Assembly (NCBI GenBank): GCA_024231905.1
Contig: JAAEQC010000178.1
Location: forward strand, 42,049 to 106,048
DNA length: 64,000 bases
Direction of reading: 5' to 3'
Origin: a bacterium
GTDB lineage: Bacteria; Krumholzibacteriota; Krumholzibacteriia; LZORAL124-64-63
Part shown: one piece after another, positions 19,757-28,963 of the stretch
Numbering within the stretch: position 1 is the first letter of the stretch
Layout: the number at the start of each line of letters is the position of its first letter
Notes under the pieces: generated by a model
What the model saw: the letters and a program-made list of their open reading frames with translations, nothing else
What the model was told of the DNA's origin: nothing
Databases searched by the model: none
Position numbers and translations under genes: made by a program

Positions 19757-20392
19757 TTACCGGAGATATGCTGCCTCGGACCGCTCGATCTCGTCCCCGC
19801 CGCGCAAGGCGAGGACGTGGCAGAAGGCGGCGTCGGCAGGCGTCGCGACCTCCATGGTGACGGAGGCGCCTGCTTCCAGCCGCGCCAACTCCTCGAGATC
19901 CGCCGAGAAGACCACGACCGTGTAGGCGTCCGCTTCGGCCACGGTGGGCCAACTCAGACGGTGATCGCCGGAGTCCAGAACCTCGACCACGCAGGGAAAG
20001 GGCGCCGCCGTCTCGTCGCCTCCGCGCAGGACCGGGTCCGAACCGGGAATCCACGGATCCTTGTCCACCAGCGTCAATCCCACCGCCACCAGGAGCACGG
20101 CGGCGGCGGCTGCCACGGTCCTCACCCGAAAGGGGGTCCAGAAGTGGGGCTGCGGCCTGACGACGTTCGTGCTTGTGCCGTGGATCTCCTGCTCCAGGGC
20201 CGCATCCAGGCGGGTCCGGGCGTCGGGCAGATCGGACGTGGTCGGTGGGTCGGTCGGGTCCAGGAACGAGTCCAGCGCAGCGAGCAGGGCCTGGCAGCGC
20301 GGGCAAGCCGCCGCGTGAACCGCTCGGGGATCATCGGCGGAAAGGCCCCGCAGATCACCCAGTTCCTCCACCGAGGGGCAATGCTCAGTCAT
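19757..20392 (-). CDS. Anti-sigma factor-like membrane protein with N-terminal zinc-finger
   Basis: VHAAACPRCQALL (HxxxCxxC), one TM (VRTVAAAAAVLLVAVGLTLV), extracytoplasmic FN3-like domain; start overlaps sigma factor stop by 8 bp. Confidence 0.75.
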   Translation of the reverse strand: MTEHCPSVEELGDLRGLSADDPRAVHAAACPRCQALLAALDSFLDPTDPPTTSDLPDARTRLDAALEQEIHGTSTNVVRPQPHFWTPFRVRTVAAAAAVLLVAVGLTLVDKDPWIPGSDPVLRGGDETAAPFPCVVEVLDSGDHRLSWPTVAEADAYTVVVFSADLEELARLEAGASVTMEVATPADAAFCHVLALRGGDEIERSEAAYLR

Positions 20393-20993
20393 CTTCCATT
20401 CCGCCTTCCTTGCGATCCCTTGCGACCAGGGCAGCTCGGAGCCGTCGCCGAGCCCGTTGCAGGACGCCCCTGGCGCCTGATGTCTCCTCGATGCCCAGGA
20501 CCCGCGTGATCTCGTCCACCGGCATCTTCTCGAAGCAGCGGAGCCACAGGGCCTGCTGTTCCACAGGGTCGAGGCTGGCCTGGATCAGATCCCGCAAGGC
20601 TTCCTCGTCCAGGCGCTCTTCCAGGTTCCGGTCCGGCGGAGCCTGGGGGGCGGACCGCTCGGCCGGGTCGGCCTCTTCGTCCACCAGCAGGGCCGGTCGC
20701 CTCAGTTCGCTGAGACAGCGGTTCCGCGTGATGGTGAAGATCCAGGAGCCGAACTGCGACCGACCCTCGAACGAATCAAGGTTCCGGTACGCGCTGATCA
20801 GGACTTCCTGGGCCATGTCCAGAGCCCGCTCGCGGTCGCGGACGTAGCGCAGGCACCAGACATAGACCCGGTCGCGGTAGCGTCCAAGCAGAGTCGAGGC
20901 GGCGTGGCGGCCCGCATCGCTGTCGGCGTCCGCGAGGGCTTGCCGTAGCAGATCCAGGTCGTCTTGGGGTCGGTGCTCGACTCTGGCATCCAT
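20385..20993 (-). CDS. ECF-type RNA polymerase sigma factor
   Basis: YVWCLRYVRDRERALDMAQEVLISAYRNLDSFEGRSQFGSWIFTITRNRCLSELRR (region 2) and LDPVEQQALWLRCFEKMPVDEITRVLGIEETSGARGVLQRARRRLRAAL (region 4). Confidence 0.9.
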   Translation of the reverse strand: MDARVEHRPQDDLDLLRQALADADSDAGRHAASTLLGRYRDRVYVWCLRYVRDRERALDMAQEVLISAYRNLDSFEGRSQFGSWIFTITRNRCLSELRRPALLVDEEADPAERSAPQAPPDRNLEERLDEEALRDLIQASLDPVEQQALWLRCFEKMPVDEITRVLGIEETSGARGVLQRARRRLRAALVARDRKEGGMEDD

Positions 20994-21099
20994 GGTTTGA
21001 GACGCATTCCGGGGAAAAAGATCACGGCGTGACTCCAAATCGTGCCGAGTATACCAGAGGGTTTCCGAAAATGCAGGATGTGCCGGTTGGCGTCGGCGA

Positions 21100-23877
21100 T
21101 CAATCGGGTTGGGACAGAGCCGCGCGGGAACTCCTGCGCAGAAGGAGGATCCCGACCACAACCACCAGGCCGCCCGTCAGGAAGAGCATGGGGGCCGTCC
21201 AGTCCCGTCGGACGTGGAGTTCGATGGTGGCGGCGCCATCCCCGACCACCACGAAACCCGCCCAGTGGAAGGGGTGGGCCGTGGCGGGCTCGTGGCGTAC
21301 GGCGCGTTGGGCGGAAGCCAGGGCGGTGGCCACGTCGCGACCGGCGGCGAGCTCCGTATAGAACCGCTCCATGAGCACAGAGGTGGCGGCGTCCGGCACG
21401 CGCCACAGGCTGGCTACGACCGCCGGTACGCCTGCACCGAGGAAGGCCCCGGTCAGGCCGATCACGCCTTCGCCGGAAAGGACACGCCCGGTTCCGGTCT
21501 CGCAGGCCGAGAGCACCGCCAAGTGCGCCGACAGGTCCAACTGGGCGACTTGTTCGGCGCGGAGTCGTCCCGCGGGCGCTTCCGGATCCAGCACGATCTC
21601 CGAGTACCAGGGCCGCTGATCGTCGGCCCGGGCGTGGGCGGCCAGGTGCAGGAGCGCATAGGGCGCCAGGTCCTCCGGCGCCACGGCGGCGGCCAGTTTC
21701 AGATCAACGTCCCGGTAGTCGTGGGCCAGGCGCCGGACTTCCCTGGCGGCGCCGGGCAGGGCACGCCCATCCGGGGTCGCCACAGCGGCGTAAGCCAACA
21801 TGCCCCGGGCGGACCGTCCAGGGTCATCGCCGGAGCGCAGTCGACCCAGGATCGCTGCCGAGGGCACCCGGACCCATGCCACGGGTACAGCCGGATCTCC
21901 CCGGGGGATCAGCGCGGCCAGGGGTACGAGATTGAGGACGCCGTCCGGTGCGTAGATGACCCGGCGCCCGGCCAGAAGCGGGACGAACGGCTCCAACAGC
22001 TCCCGGCGCAGGCGCTCGCCCGCCACTTCCAGCACCGCCAGGGAGCGCTGGGTGGACGTCGCCGCCGGCGGTGTGGCGAGCAGTTCGTGGTGGAGCCTGA
22101 GGCGGGCGGTCAGGGATTTTTCATCCGGCAGGACTACAGCCCGGATCTCCGTCCCGGTCACCGCGAACAGGACCGATTCCCGGGGGCCGAGGTAAGCGTC
22201 GAGAAAGACCTCGTCGTCGGCCAGGACTTTCCGCTGCAGCTGATTCAAGGTCATGGGAGGGCGGTCGTCCCCGCCGGCGATCCGTTCTGCCAACGTCCGG
22301 CCTTTGAAGATCTGGACGGCGTCGAAGGCCCGGGCGGCGTTGTCGCCCGCGAGGTCGTCGGCGAGGATCAAGGCGGCCAACTGGGAGTACACGAGGCGAC
22401 CGGATGCGCCGCGCTGCTCCCGCCATTCCGGATTCGAGGATGCCGCGCGGACGTGTTCCCAGGCCCGTGCCGCCTCATGGAGCCGAGCCAGAGCCACCTC
22501 TTCCTGGCCGAGATCCCTCCGGCAGAGCGCGAGCCCGGCCAGGGCGGCGACCCGGTGCCACTGGGGACTGCCTTCACCGGTGAGGTCCGTCGCGACTCGA
22601 TAGTGCCCGAGGGCCGCTTCCGGTCGGCGCTCGGCCGACAGGCGTTGGGCCAGGGCGAGTTCGTAGGTGATCCGGGTCTCGCCACTCATGTGCTCAACGT
22701 AGGGCCCGGCTTCGGCCCTGAGCATAACGAGGGCGACCGCCGAACTGTCCAGTTCCGCCAGACCGGCCGCGAGCCCCGCGGTAGCCTCGACCCGGTTTCG
22801 GATGGTCATGACTTCATCGTCGTGGGCGAGGACGCGCCGGTGGATGGCGACCGCCTCGTGATGCCGGTCTTGCAGCCGCCGGATTGCGGCCAGTTCGATC
22901 AGGGCGTCGATCTTCCGGTCGTCGAAATTGCCATGCACACATTCATCCAACAGCTCCCCGAGCAGGTTGGCCGCCTCGTCGAGCCGGCCGAGGTGGGTCA
23001 GGCAGAGGGCCACGTTGGTCCGGCTGGTGATCGCGTCCTGGTGTTGGCTGATTGCGCGTTGCAGTTCGGCGGCGCGTCGGAAGTGGTCCATGGCCACGCC
23101 GGGGTCGCCCAGGGCGAATTCGACGGTTCCCTGGTTGTTGAGGGCCAGGGCTTCGACCGCCGTGTAGCCGATGCCGGCCGCGAGCCCGGCCGCCCGGCGG
23201 AAGCAGTCCACGGCTTCGGCGTACCGCCCGTCCAGTTGCAGGACTGCGCCGAGCCCGTTCAGGGTCCAGAGGGCGGCCGGTGTGTCGCCGAGGTCCTCGA
23301 AGAGTTCCACGGCCCGGCGATAGTCCGCGGTGGACTCGACAGTCCTGCCTTCCTGCCCGGCCCGGAAAGCCAGACCCACGCGGGCCCAGGCCTCGTGCCG
23401 TTGGTCGTCGCGGGGGAGCGCCACGGCAAGCAAGCGATGGTAGATCTTCGTAGCTTCGTCGGACTGCCCCTGCTGTTCCACGGTATAGCCCAGCCAGCGG
23501 AGGGCGTCGGCCAGGCGCGAGGAATCGCCCAGGGCCACGGCCAGGTCAGCCGCTTGGCGCAGCAGGGGTTCGCCCCGGCGCGGTTGCCCGAAGGATGCCC
23601 ACAGACGGCCCAACTTGGCGGTTAACGGCAGGATGAAGAGGGAGTCGCCGGTGGCCGTGGCCCGGGCGAGGCGCGGTTCGATGAAGGTCGCGGCGGAGTC
23701 GACCTGGCCGGAGACGTGGAGGGAGTCGATGTGGGCCAGGTTGTGCTGTTGCATGGGGGAGAGGGGGGCGGCTCCGGCAAGGAGGGCCGCCAACGCCACC
23801 ACGACGCTGCAACAGGCGCCGGCGATGATGGTTCGTCGGCGTATATGGAGGGTGGAGCCCGAATCGTCGGATCGCAT
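21100..23877 (-). CDS. TPR-CHAT (caspase HetF associated with TPRs) protease, membrane-anchored
   Basis: TPR repeats; CHAT catalytic motifs LLHLAAHA and LSACETGTGRVLSGEGVIGLTGAFLGAGVPAVVASLWRVPD; N-terminal TM and C-terminal TM (APMLFLTGGLVVVVGILLLRRSSR). Confidence 0.9.
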   Translation of the reverse strand: MRSDDSGSTLHIRRRTIIAGACCSVVVALAALLAGAAPLSPMQQHNLAHIDSLHVSGQVDSAATFIEPRLARATATGDSLFILPLTAKLGRLWASFGQPRRGEPLLRQAADLAVALGDSSRLADALRWLGYTVEQQGQSDEATKIYHRLLAVALPRDDQRHEAWARVGLAFRAGQEGRTVESTADYRRAVELFEDLGDTPAALWTLNGLGAVLQLDGRYAEAVDCFRRAAGLAAGIGYTAVEALALNNQGTVEFALGDPGVAMDHFRRAAELQRAISQHQDAITSRTNVALCLTHLGRLDEAANLLGELLDECVHGNFDDRKIDALIELAAIRRLQDRHHEAVAIHRRVLAHDDEVMTIRNRVEATAGLAAGLAELDSSAVALVMLRAEAGPYVEHMSGETRITYELALAQRLSAERRPEAALGHYRVATDLTGEGSPQWHRVAALAGLALCRRDLGQEEVALARLHEAARAWEHVRAASSNPEWREQRGASGRLVYSQLAALILADDLAGDNAARAFDAVQIFKGRTLAERIAGGDDRPPMTLNQLQRKVLADDEVFLDAYLGPRESVLFAVTGTEIRAVVLPDEKSLTARLRLHHELLATPPAATSTQRSLAVLEVAGERLRRELLEPFVPLLAGRRVIYAPDGVLNLVPLAALIPRGDPAVPVAWVRVPSAAILGRLRSGDDPGRSARGMLAYAAVATPDGRALPGAAREVRRLAHDYRDVDLKLAAAVAPEDLAPYALLHLAAHARADDQRPWYSEIVLDPEAPAGRLRAEQVAQLDLSAHLAVLSACETGTGRVLSGEGVIGLTGAFLGAGVPAVVASLWRVPDAATSVLMERFYTELAAGRDVATALASAQRAVRHEPATAHPFHWAGFVVVGDGAATIELHVRRDWTAPMLFLTGGLVVVVGILLLRRSSRAALSQPD

Positions 23878-23899
23878 GACTTCATCCTAGACCACTCCT

Positions 23900-25591
23900 T
23901 CAGGCTGAACAACGGGTCTTGGCCGGACGGGCGGATTCGCGACGTGCGGCGAAGGCGTCGCTCACCACGGATACGGTGGTGGGCCAGCGGCCGGCGCCGG
24001 TGCCGTCGAGCACGATTTCGTCGCCGCAGGCGGTCGTGGCGACGGTCCGGTTCCGCACCCCGGGGCAGCGGGCGAGCCCGTGTCTCGGCGCGATCTCGGC
24101 GAGGCCGACCGAGGCCCGCAGCGTTTCCCCGTCCCGGACGAGACGAGCCACGAGCTTCAGTTCGCAGCCCCGGTCCCGAGTGCCGGCCAATCGCTCCGGC
24201 GTCGCTCCGTCCAGACCGGCCACCGCCACCGCCTGTGGTGCGATCGTCTGGCCGAAAACCGTGGCGGCCAGGACCACGAGCTTGTGGACGCAGTCCAGCC
24301 CGCTGACGTCCAGGTGTGGATCCGCCTCGGCCAGTCCGCGCCTACGGGCCTCCTCCAGGGCGTCAGCCCACGGGATCCCGGCCATCATCTGGTCCAGCAG
24401 GAAATTGCAGGTGCCGTTGATGATGCCCTCGATGCCAACGATCGACTCGCTGGCCGCCAGAGCGCGCATGCACTCCAGCACCGGCACGCTCCCGCCGACG
24501 CTGGCGGACGCCCGTACCTCTGCCAGCAGCTCCGGCCGTTCGGCCAGCAACTGCTTGTTGGCGGTCACGCAGGGCAACCCGCCTGCTCGGGCGGCGGTCA
24601 CCAGGTCGGCCGCAGCGTTGGTCCCGCCCATGACCTCGATCACCAGGTCCGGACTGCGCTCCAGCAGGTCGCCCACGCCGTAGCAGAGGAGGTCCACCGG
24701 TACGTCGGCCGGGTGGTCACGTATCCGTCGTCGCACGAGCACGCCTACCACTTCGAAGTCGCGGGGCAGGACCGCCAGCCAGCGGTACACGCCCAGCCCC
24801 ACGGTGCCGAGACCTGCCAGGGCCACGCGCATGGGTCGGCATTCGGGCACCGGTTCGAAGCGGTCGGGCTCGGCGCCCACCACCGTGCCTCCGGTCGATC
24901 CGCAGGCGGCGATCCCGAACGCGAGGCCCCGGCTGCGCGCGAACTCCACTGCTTTGGACTGCACCAGCGGCGCCCCGACCCGCACGCAAGTGGCCCAGCC
25001 GGCGGTCGCATAGCGGGTGCCGTGGTCCAGTCCGCCGCCGGTGCGGATTCGAAGCAGACCGTCCACGTCCTTCAGCAGGCGGCATTCGGCAGCATGGAGG
25101 CCGTCGGCCAGGAAGAGGGCGGTCAGGTCGGAGCCGCCGCGGCCCAGGAGGGTCGGTTTCCCCTGGCAGCGGCCGCTGAAACCGGGGACGACGACCACCG
25201 GTACGCACTCCAGTTCCCGCCGCACGCGACCGGCGTCGAAACCCAGCGGCACCGCGTCGAGCGGCTCCGCCGAGGTGCGCAGATCCAGTTGCGACGCGTC
25301 GAGAATGACCGCCGGCACCCCACACCGGGACAGGGTCAGGCCCAGTTCCGCGGCCGAGGCCAGTTCGCCGGTCTCCAGAGACCGGGCCAGGCACTCCGGA
25401 TCGGGCTCACCGTAGCGGGCCCGGGCGTCGGCCAGCAGGTTGTCGGTGGTGGACCCGAAGGCCGACACCACCGCCACCACCCGCCGTCCGGCGCGCACCT
25501 CCCGATAGATCTCCAGGGCCACTGCCGGCAGGGCAGCATGGTCGTCCAGCACCGAGGAGCCGAACTTGAGGACCACCACCGGATCAAGCAT
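23900..25591 (-). CDS. Fused aspartokinase-like (AAK) + homoserine dehydrogenase, no evident ACT domain
   Basis: N-term VVVLKFGSSVLDD...GRGGSDLTALFLADGL; C-term ALAGLGTVGLGVYRWLA...ANKQLLAE...IEGIINGTCNFLLDQM...EADPHLDVSGLDCVHKLVVLA. Confidence 0.85.
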   Translation of the reverse strand: MLDPVVVLKFGSSVLDDHAALPAVALEIYREVRAGRRVVAVVSAFGSTTDNLLADARARYGEPDPECLARSLETGELASAAELGLTLSRCGVPAVILDASQLDLRTSAEPLDAVPLGFDAGRVRRELECVPVVVVPGFSGRCQGKPTLLGRGGSDLTALFLADGLHAAECRLLKDVDGLLRIRTGGGLDHGTRYATAGWATCVRVGAPLVQSKAVEFARSRGLAFGIAACGSTGGTVVGAEPDRFEPVPECRPMRVALAGLGTVGLGVYRWLAVLPRDFEVVGVLVRRRIRDHPADVPVDLLCYGVGDLLERSPDLVIEVMGGTNAAADLVTAARAGGLPCVTANKQLLAERPELLAEVRASASVGGSVPVLECMRALAASESIVGIEGIINGTCNFLLDQMMAGIPWADALEEARRRGLAEADPHLDVSGLDCVHKLVVLAATVFGQTIAPQAVAVAGLDGATPERLAGTRDRGCELKLVARLVRDGETLRASVGLAEIAPRHGLARCPGVRNRTVATTACGDEIVLDGTGAGRWPTTVSVVSDAFAARRESARPAKTRCSA

Positions 25592-26765
25592 GGGCCCGCC
25601 TCCTTGCCGCGATCGCCAGGGCCTGGTCCAGGTCGGCGATGATCTCGGCGGCGTCCTCGAGACCCACGGAGATGCGCACAAGGCCGTCGGTGATGCCCAG
25701 GGCAGCCCGTTCGGCGGCGGGAATGGACGCGTGGGTCATGGTGGCGTTGTGGGTGACGAGGGTCTCCACGGCGCCCAGGTTCTCCGCCGGGGTGCCCAGC
25801 TTCAGGGCGCCCAGGGCAGCTACCGCCGCCTCCAATCCGCCGCGCAACTCGACGGTCACCAGGGCTCCGCCCCGATCCTGCTGCCGCCGGGCCAGTTCAC
25901 GCTGGGGGAAGGTCTCCAGGTCCGGGTGGTGGACCGCTTCCACCCCCGGATGTCCGGCCAGGAAGGCCGCCACTCGGAGGGCGTTGTCCGTCTGCCGTTC
26001 CAGGCGCAGAGGCAGGGTCTTCAGGCCCTGGAGGGTGAGCCAGGCGTTGTGGGGAGTGAGGATTGTGCCCAGGCACTTGCGCAGATGTACGAGCCTTTCC
26101 CGCAGTTCCGGGTCCCGGGTGCAGATGGCCCCGCCCACGGTGGCGTTGTGCCCGTCGATGTACTTGGTGGTGGAGTAGAGGGACGCGTCGGCGCCCAGTT
26201 CCAGCGGTCGCTGGAGGACGGGCGTGAGGAAGGTGTTGTCCACCACCACCGGCACGCCAACGGCCCGCGCTTCGGCGCTGCAGGCGGCGATGTCCGTGAG
26301 CTTCAGAGTGGGGTTGGCCGGGGTCTCCAGGAGCAGCAGGCGTGCCGGCTTGTGCAGGGCGTCGCGCACCGCGGCCAGGTCGGACGTGTCCACGAACTGG
26401 CCCTTCACGCCCAGGGGCTCGAGCACCTCCTTGATGAACCGGAACGTCCCGCCGTAGACCACGTCCGAGCAGACGATGCGGTCGCCGGCGCTCACCTCGG
26501 CCAGCAGGAGCGTCGACACCGCGGCCATGCCCGAGCCGAAGGTGACCGCGGGCAGGCAGTCCTCCAGGACACCCAGGCGGGCTTCCAGGGCCGCCACCGT
26601 GGGGTTTTCCACCCGGCTGTAGGAATAGATCTGGTCCTTGCCGACTTCGAAGTTGCGGAAGGTCGTCGTCTGGTAGATGGGAGGGAGCACCGCCCCGTGC
26701 TGGGGATCGGCTTCGAGGCCGCCGCGGATGCAGCGCGTGGCGAAGTTGTACGACTTGCTGGTCAT
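25584..26765 (-). CDS. Cys/Met-metabolism PLP enzyme (cystathionine gamma-synthase / O-acylhomoserine lyase type)
   Basis: GGLEADPQHGAVLPPIYQTTTF, YSYSRVENPTVAALEARLGVLE, YSTTKYIDGHNATVGGAI (PLP Lys). Overlaps downstream AK-HSD by 8 bp. Confidence 0.9.
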   Translation of the reverse strand: MTSKSYNFATRCIRGGLEADPQHGAVLPPIYQTTTFRNFEVGKDQIYSYSRVENPTVAALEARLGVLEDCLPAVTFGSGMAAVSTLLLAEVSAGDRIVCSDVVYGGTFRFIKEVLEPLGVKGQFVDTSDLAAVRDALHKPARLLLLETPANPTLKLTDIAACSAEARAVGVPVVVDNTFLTPVLQRPLELGADASLYSTTKYIDGHNATVGGAICTRDPELRERLVHLRKCLGTILTPHNAWLTLQGLKTLPLRLERQTDNALRVAAFLAGHPGVEAVHHPDLETFPQRELARRQQDRGGALVTVELRGGLEAAVAALGALKLGTPAENLGAVETLVTHNATMTHASIPAAERAALGITDGLVRISVGLEDAAEIIADLDQALAIAARRRAHA

Positions 26766-26800
26766 GAGCGTATCTCCTGGTTGGGAACCTTGATTGCACG

Positions 26801-26830
26801 AAAAAACCACCTCGGTTTGGGCCGGGTGGC
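26801..26830 (-). terminator. Attenuator terminator in the leader of the PLP enzyme/AK-HSD operon
   Basis: Minus strand GCCACCCGGCCCAAACCGAGGTGGTTTTTT: CCACC/GGTGG + CGG/CCG with a bulged A, then six T. Confidence 0.85.
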
Positions 26831-26862
26831 GGTGCTTCCCTCAGGATTTCGCTCGGTTCAGA

Positions 26863-26976
26863 TCAGATCGTCTCCTCCGCAGCGAACGCACCGTGACCCG
26901 GCCATGGCATGGCCATGGACATGGACATCATGACGGGCATCATGGTGCCGCGGAGGGTTCGGGGTAGGTGGTGCAT
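26863..26976 (-). CDS. Methionine-rich leader peptide (37 aa)
   Basis: Minus strand MHHLPRTLRGTMMPVMMSMSMAMPWPGHGAFAAEETI*; GGAG 11 nt upstream of ATG; followed by antiterminator/terminator structures. Confidence 0.8.
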   Translation of the reverse strand: MHHLPRTLRGTMMPVMMSMSMAMPWPGHGAFAAEETI

Positions 26977-27171
26977 GGTCGGATTCGCTCCGTTGCGTTG
27001 GGAGTCGTCGGTCGAGCGGGGAATCTAGAGTCCTCGGCTGGGGCTGTCAACCCGGATCGAATAACAGATGATTTTTGTGGAGATTCCTCCCGCCGTCAAA
27101 CACCCAGGTGGAACATGACCATCGCGGGCCGCCTGCGGGCCCTCGGTTTTTCCCCTGGGAGGACAAGTGGG

Positions 27172-28782
27172 ATGAAGAGAAATTCAACGATGCTCCTGGC
27201 ACTCATGGCGGTTCTGGTCCTGGTCTGGGGCTGTTCCAACAACGACGACTCCGGACCTGCGGACCCCTCGGGCCCCGGCATGCCCACGGGTTACGGTACG
27301 GTCTCCGGTCTGGTGAAGGACACGTTCGGCGCACCCCTGGCGGGCGTCGCCGTCGCCGTGGGCGGTGTGGCGGCGACCACCGACGCCGAGGGAGCCTTCA
27401 CCGCCACCGACGTGCCCGCGGGCGAGCGCACCGTGGATCTGCGTCTGGCCGGTTACGCCGCCAACTTCCGACCCGCCGCGGTCACCGACGGCGGCGTGAT
27501 CCACCTGCCGCGCATCCTGCTCATGGCCGTGGAAACCGTGGTCATCAACGGGGCAGCGGGCGGTGTCGCCGCCACCGGCGACGGCCGCGCCTGGGTGGAA
27601 TTCCCCGCCGGCGCCTTCGTGACCGGAGACGGCGATCCCTACACCGGCGACGTCACCGTGGAATTGTGCGCCGCCCACCCGGAGCACGACGGTTTCACCG
27701 GCGTCTTCCCGGGTCCCTACGAGGGTGTGCAGGCCGACGGGGAAGCGGTGCCCATCCAGTCTTTCGGCTTCATGGACGTCAAGATCTTCGGCTCCGGCCG
27801 GACCCCTCTCGCGCTTGCCGACGGCGCCACCGCCGATCTCTCCCTGGACGTGGGCACGGCCAAGGTGGACGACCCCCCGGCCACCATCCCCATGTGGTAC
27901 TTCGACGAGGATACGGGCCGGTGGCTGGAGGACGGAGAGGCCACCTTGAATGGCACGGTCTACGTGGGCACGGTGAGCCACTTCACGTCCTGGAACTACG
28001 ACAGGATCGCCTCCGGAGCGAATCTCTGCTGGGTCGAGGGCTACGTGCGCGACACGGCCGGCCAACCCGTGGCGGGCGTCGCCGTGCGGGCCGTGGCCGT
28101 AGGGCGAGGCTTCGGCGGAGGGGCCGTCACCGACTCCACCGGCGCCTTCCTGGTGCGAGGCCTGCGGGGCGCCGCGACCGAGGTCTGGGGCACCTTGGGC
28201 ATCCTCATGTCCGAATCCGAAATGACGATCCTGCTCGACTGTCCGACCATCGTGGATCTGACCGTTGACCTTTTCGTCCCGGCCTTCGAGATCGACCTGG
28301 CCTGGGACGGCACCGGCCGGCAGGTTCACGCCAACTTCTACATCCCCTTTCCCTGGGACGACGGCGAGATTCCCGACCACGACTGGTGGTGGTTGGGCCC
28401 CATCAACTCCGGCTACCTGGGGACAGCGCCCTACGCCGAACTCCAGCCCCAGCAACCCGGCGCCGGGAACGTCGACATCATCTACGGGCTCCAGTTCACA
28501 CCGGGCGTCAGCGAGTACTGGGTGAGCCCCATGGTGTTCAGCGGCGTGGTCGACGACATGATCGACCAGCACGCCACCGTCGAATTCTTCATCGCCGGCA
28601 ACCACTGGGAGTTCGACGTGGCCGACGTGCCCGACGCCGGTTCGGCCGCCGCCGATTCCTGGTGGCACGTCTTCAACGTGGAAACCGATCCGGACGGCAG
28701 CAGCACCATGGTGCCGGTCATGGAGTTCAAGGCTCCGCGGTCCACGGACGGGGTCTTCCCCGAGGGGGGCATCGACCTCTGA
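27172..28782 (+). CDS. Lipoprotein with carboxypeptidase-regulatory-like domains
   Basis: Lipobox LVLVWGCSNND; GTVSGLVKDTFGAPLAGVAVAVGGVAATTDAEGAFTATDVPAGERTVDLRLAGY and second ...VEGYVRDTAGQPVAGVAVRA. Confidence 0.85.
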   Translation: MKRNSTMLLALMAVLVLVWGCSNNDDSGPADPSGPGMPTGYGTVSGLVKDTFGAPLAGVAVAVGGVAATTDAEGAFTATDVPAGERTVDLRLAGYAANFRPAAVTDGGVIHLPRILLMAVETVVINGAAGGVAATGDGRAWVEFPAGAFVTGDGDPYTGDVTVELCAAHPEHDGFTGVFPGPYEGVQADGEAVPIQSFGFMDVKIFGSGRTPLALADGATADLSLDVGTAKVDDPPATIPMWYFDEDTGRWLEDGEATLNGTVYVGTVSHFTSWNYDRIASGANLCWVEGYVRDTAGQPVAGVAVRAVAVGRGFGGGAVTDSTGAFLVRGLRGAATEVWGTLGILMSESEMTILLDCPTIVDLTVDLFVPAFEIDLAWDGTGRQVHANFYIPFPWDDGEIPDHDWWWLGPINSGYLGTAPYAELQPQQPGAGNVDIIYGLQFTPGVSEYWVSPMVFSGVVDDMIDQHATVEFFIAGNHWEFDVADVPDAGSAAADSWWHVFNVETDPDGSSTMVPVMEFKAPRSTDGVFPEGGIDL

Positions 28783-28814
28783 TCTTCGGCTTCCGCACCG
28801 CCTGTTTCCTGGAT

Positions 28815-28841
28815 TCACCGCCCGGTCGCTCCGGGCGGTGA
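28815..28841 (+). terminator. Hairpin terminator
   Basis: TCACCGCCCGG tcgct CCGGGCGGTGA, perfect 11-bp inverted repeat. Confidence 0.55.
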
Positions 28842-28963
28842 ATTCATTTATCGCTGATCTTGAAAACTTTTTGCCAACTCTTTGGACCTCCGAAACGTCT
28901 AGTAGACGACCCAACGCAACGTCTTGCTCCCCCGGCAAAACGCGCGATCCCTGGAGCCGACCC

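Noticed and set aside
21109-23625. 838-aa plus-strand ORF opposite the TPR-CHAT gene
   Set aside because: Shadow ORF of GC-rich antisense; CHAT catalytic motifs are in the minus frame.
27116-27175. Hairpin GGGCCgcctgcGGGCCC + CGGTTTTT upstream of the 27172 lipoprotein as a second attenuator/riboswitch
   Set aside because: Short imperfect stem, reading frame continuous with the lipoprotein ORF, and no amino-acid-biased leader; not enough to claim regulation.
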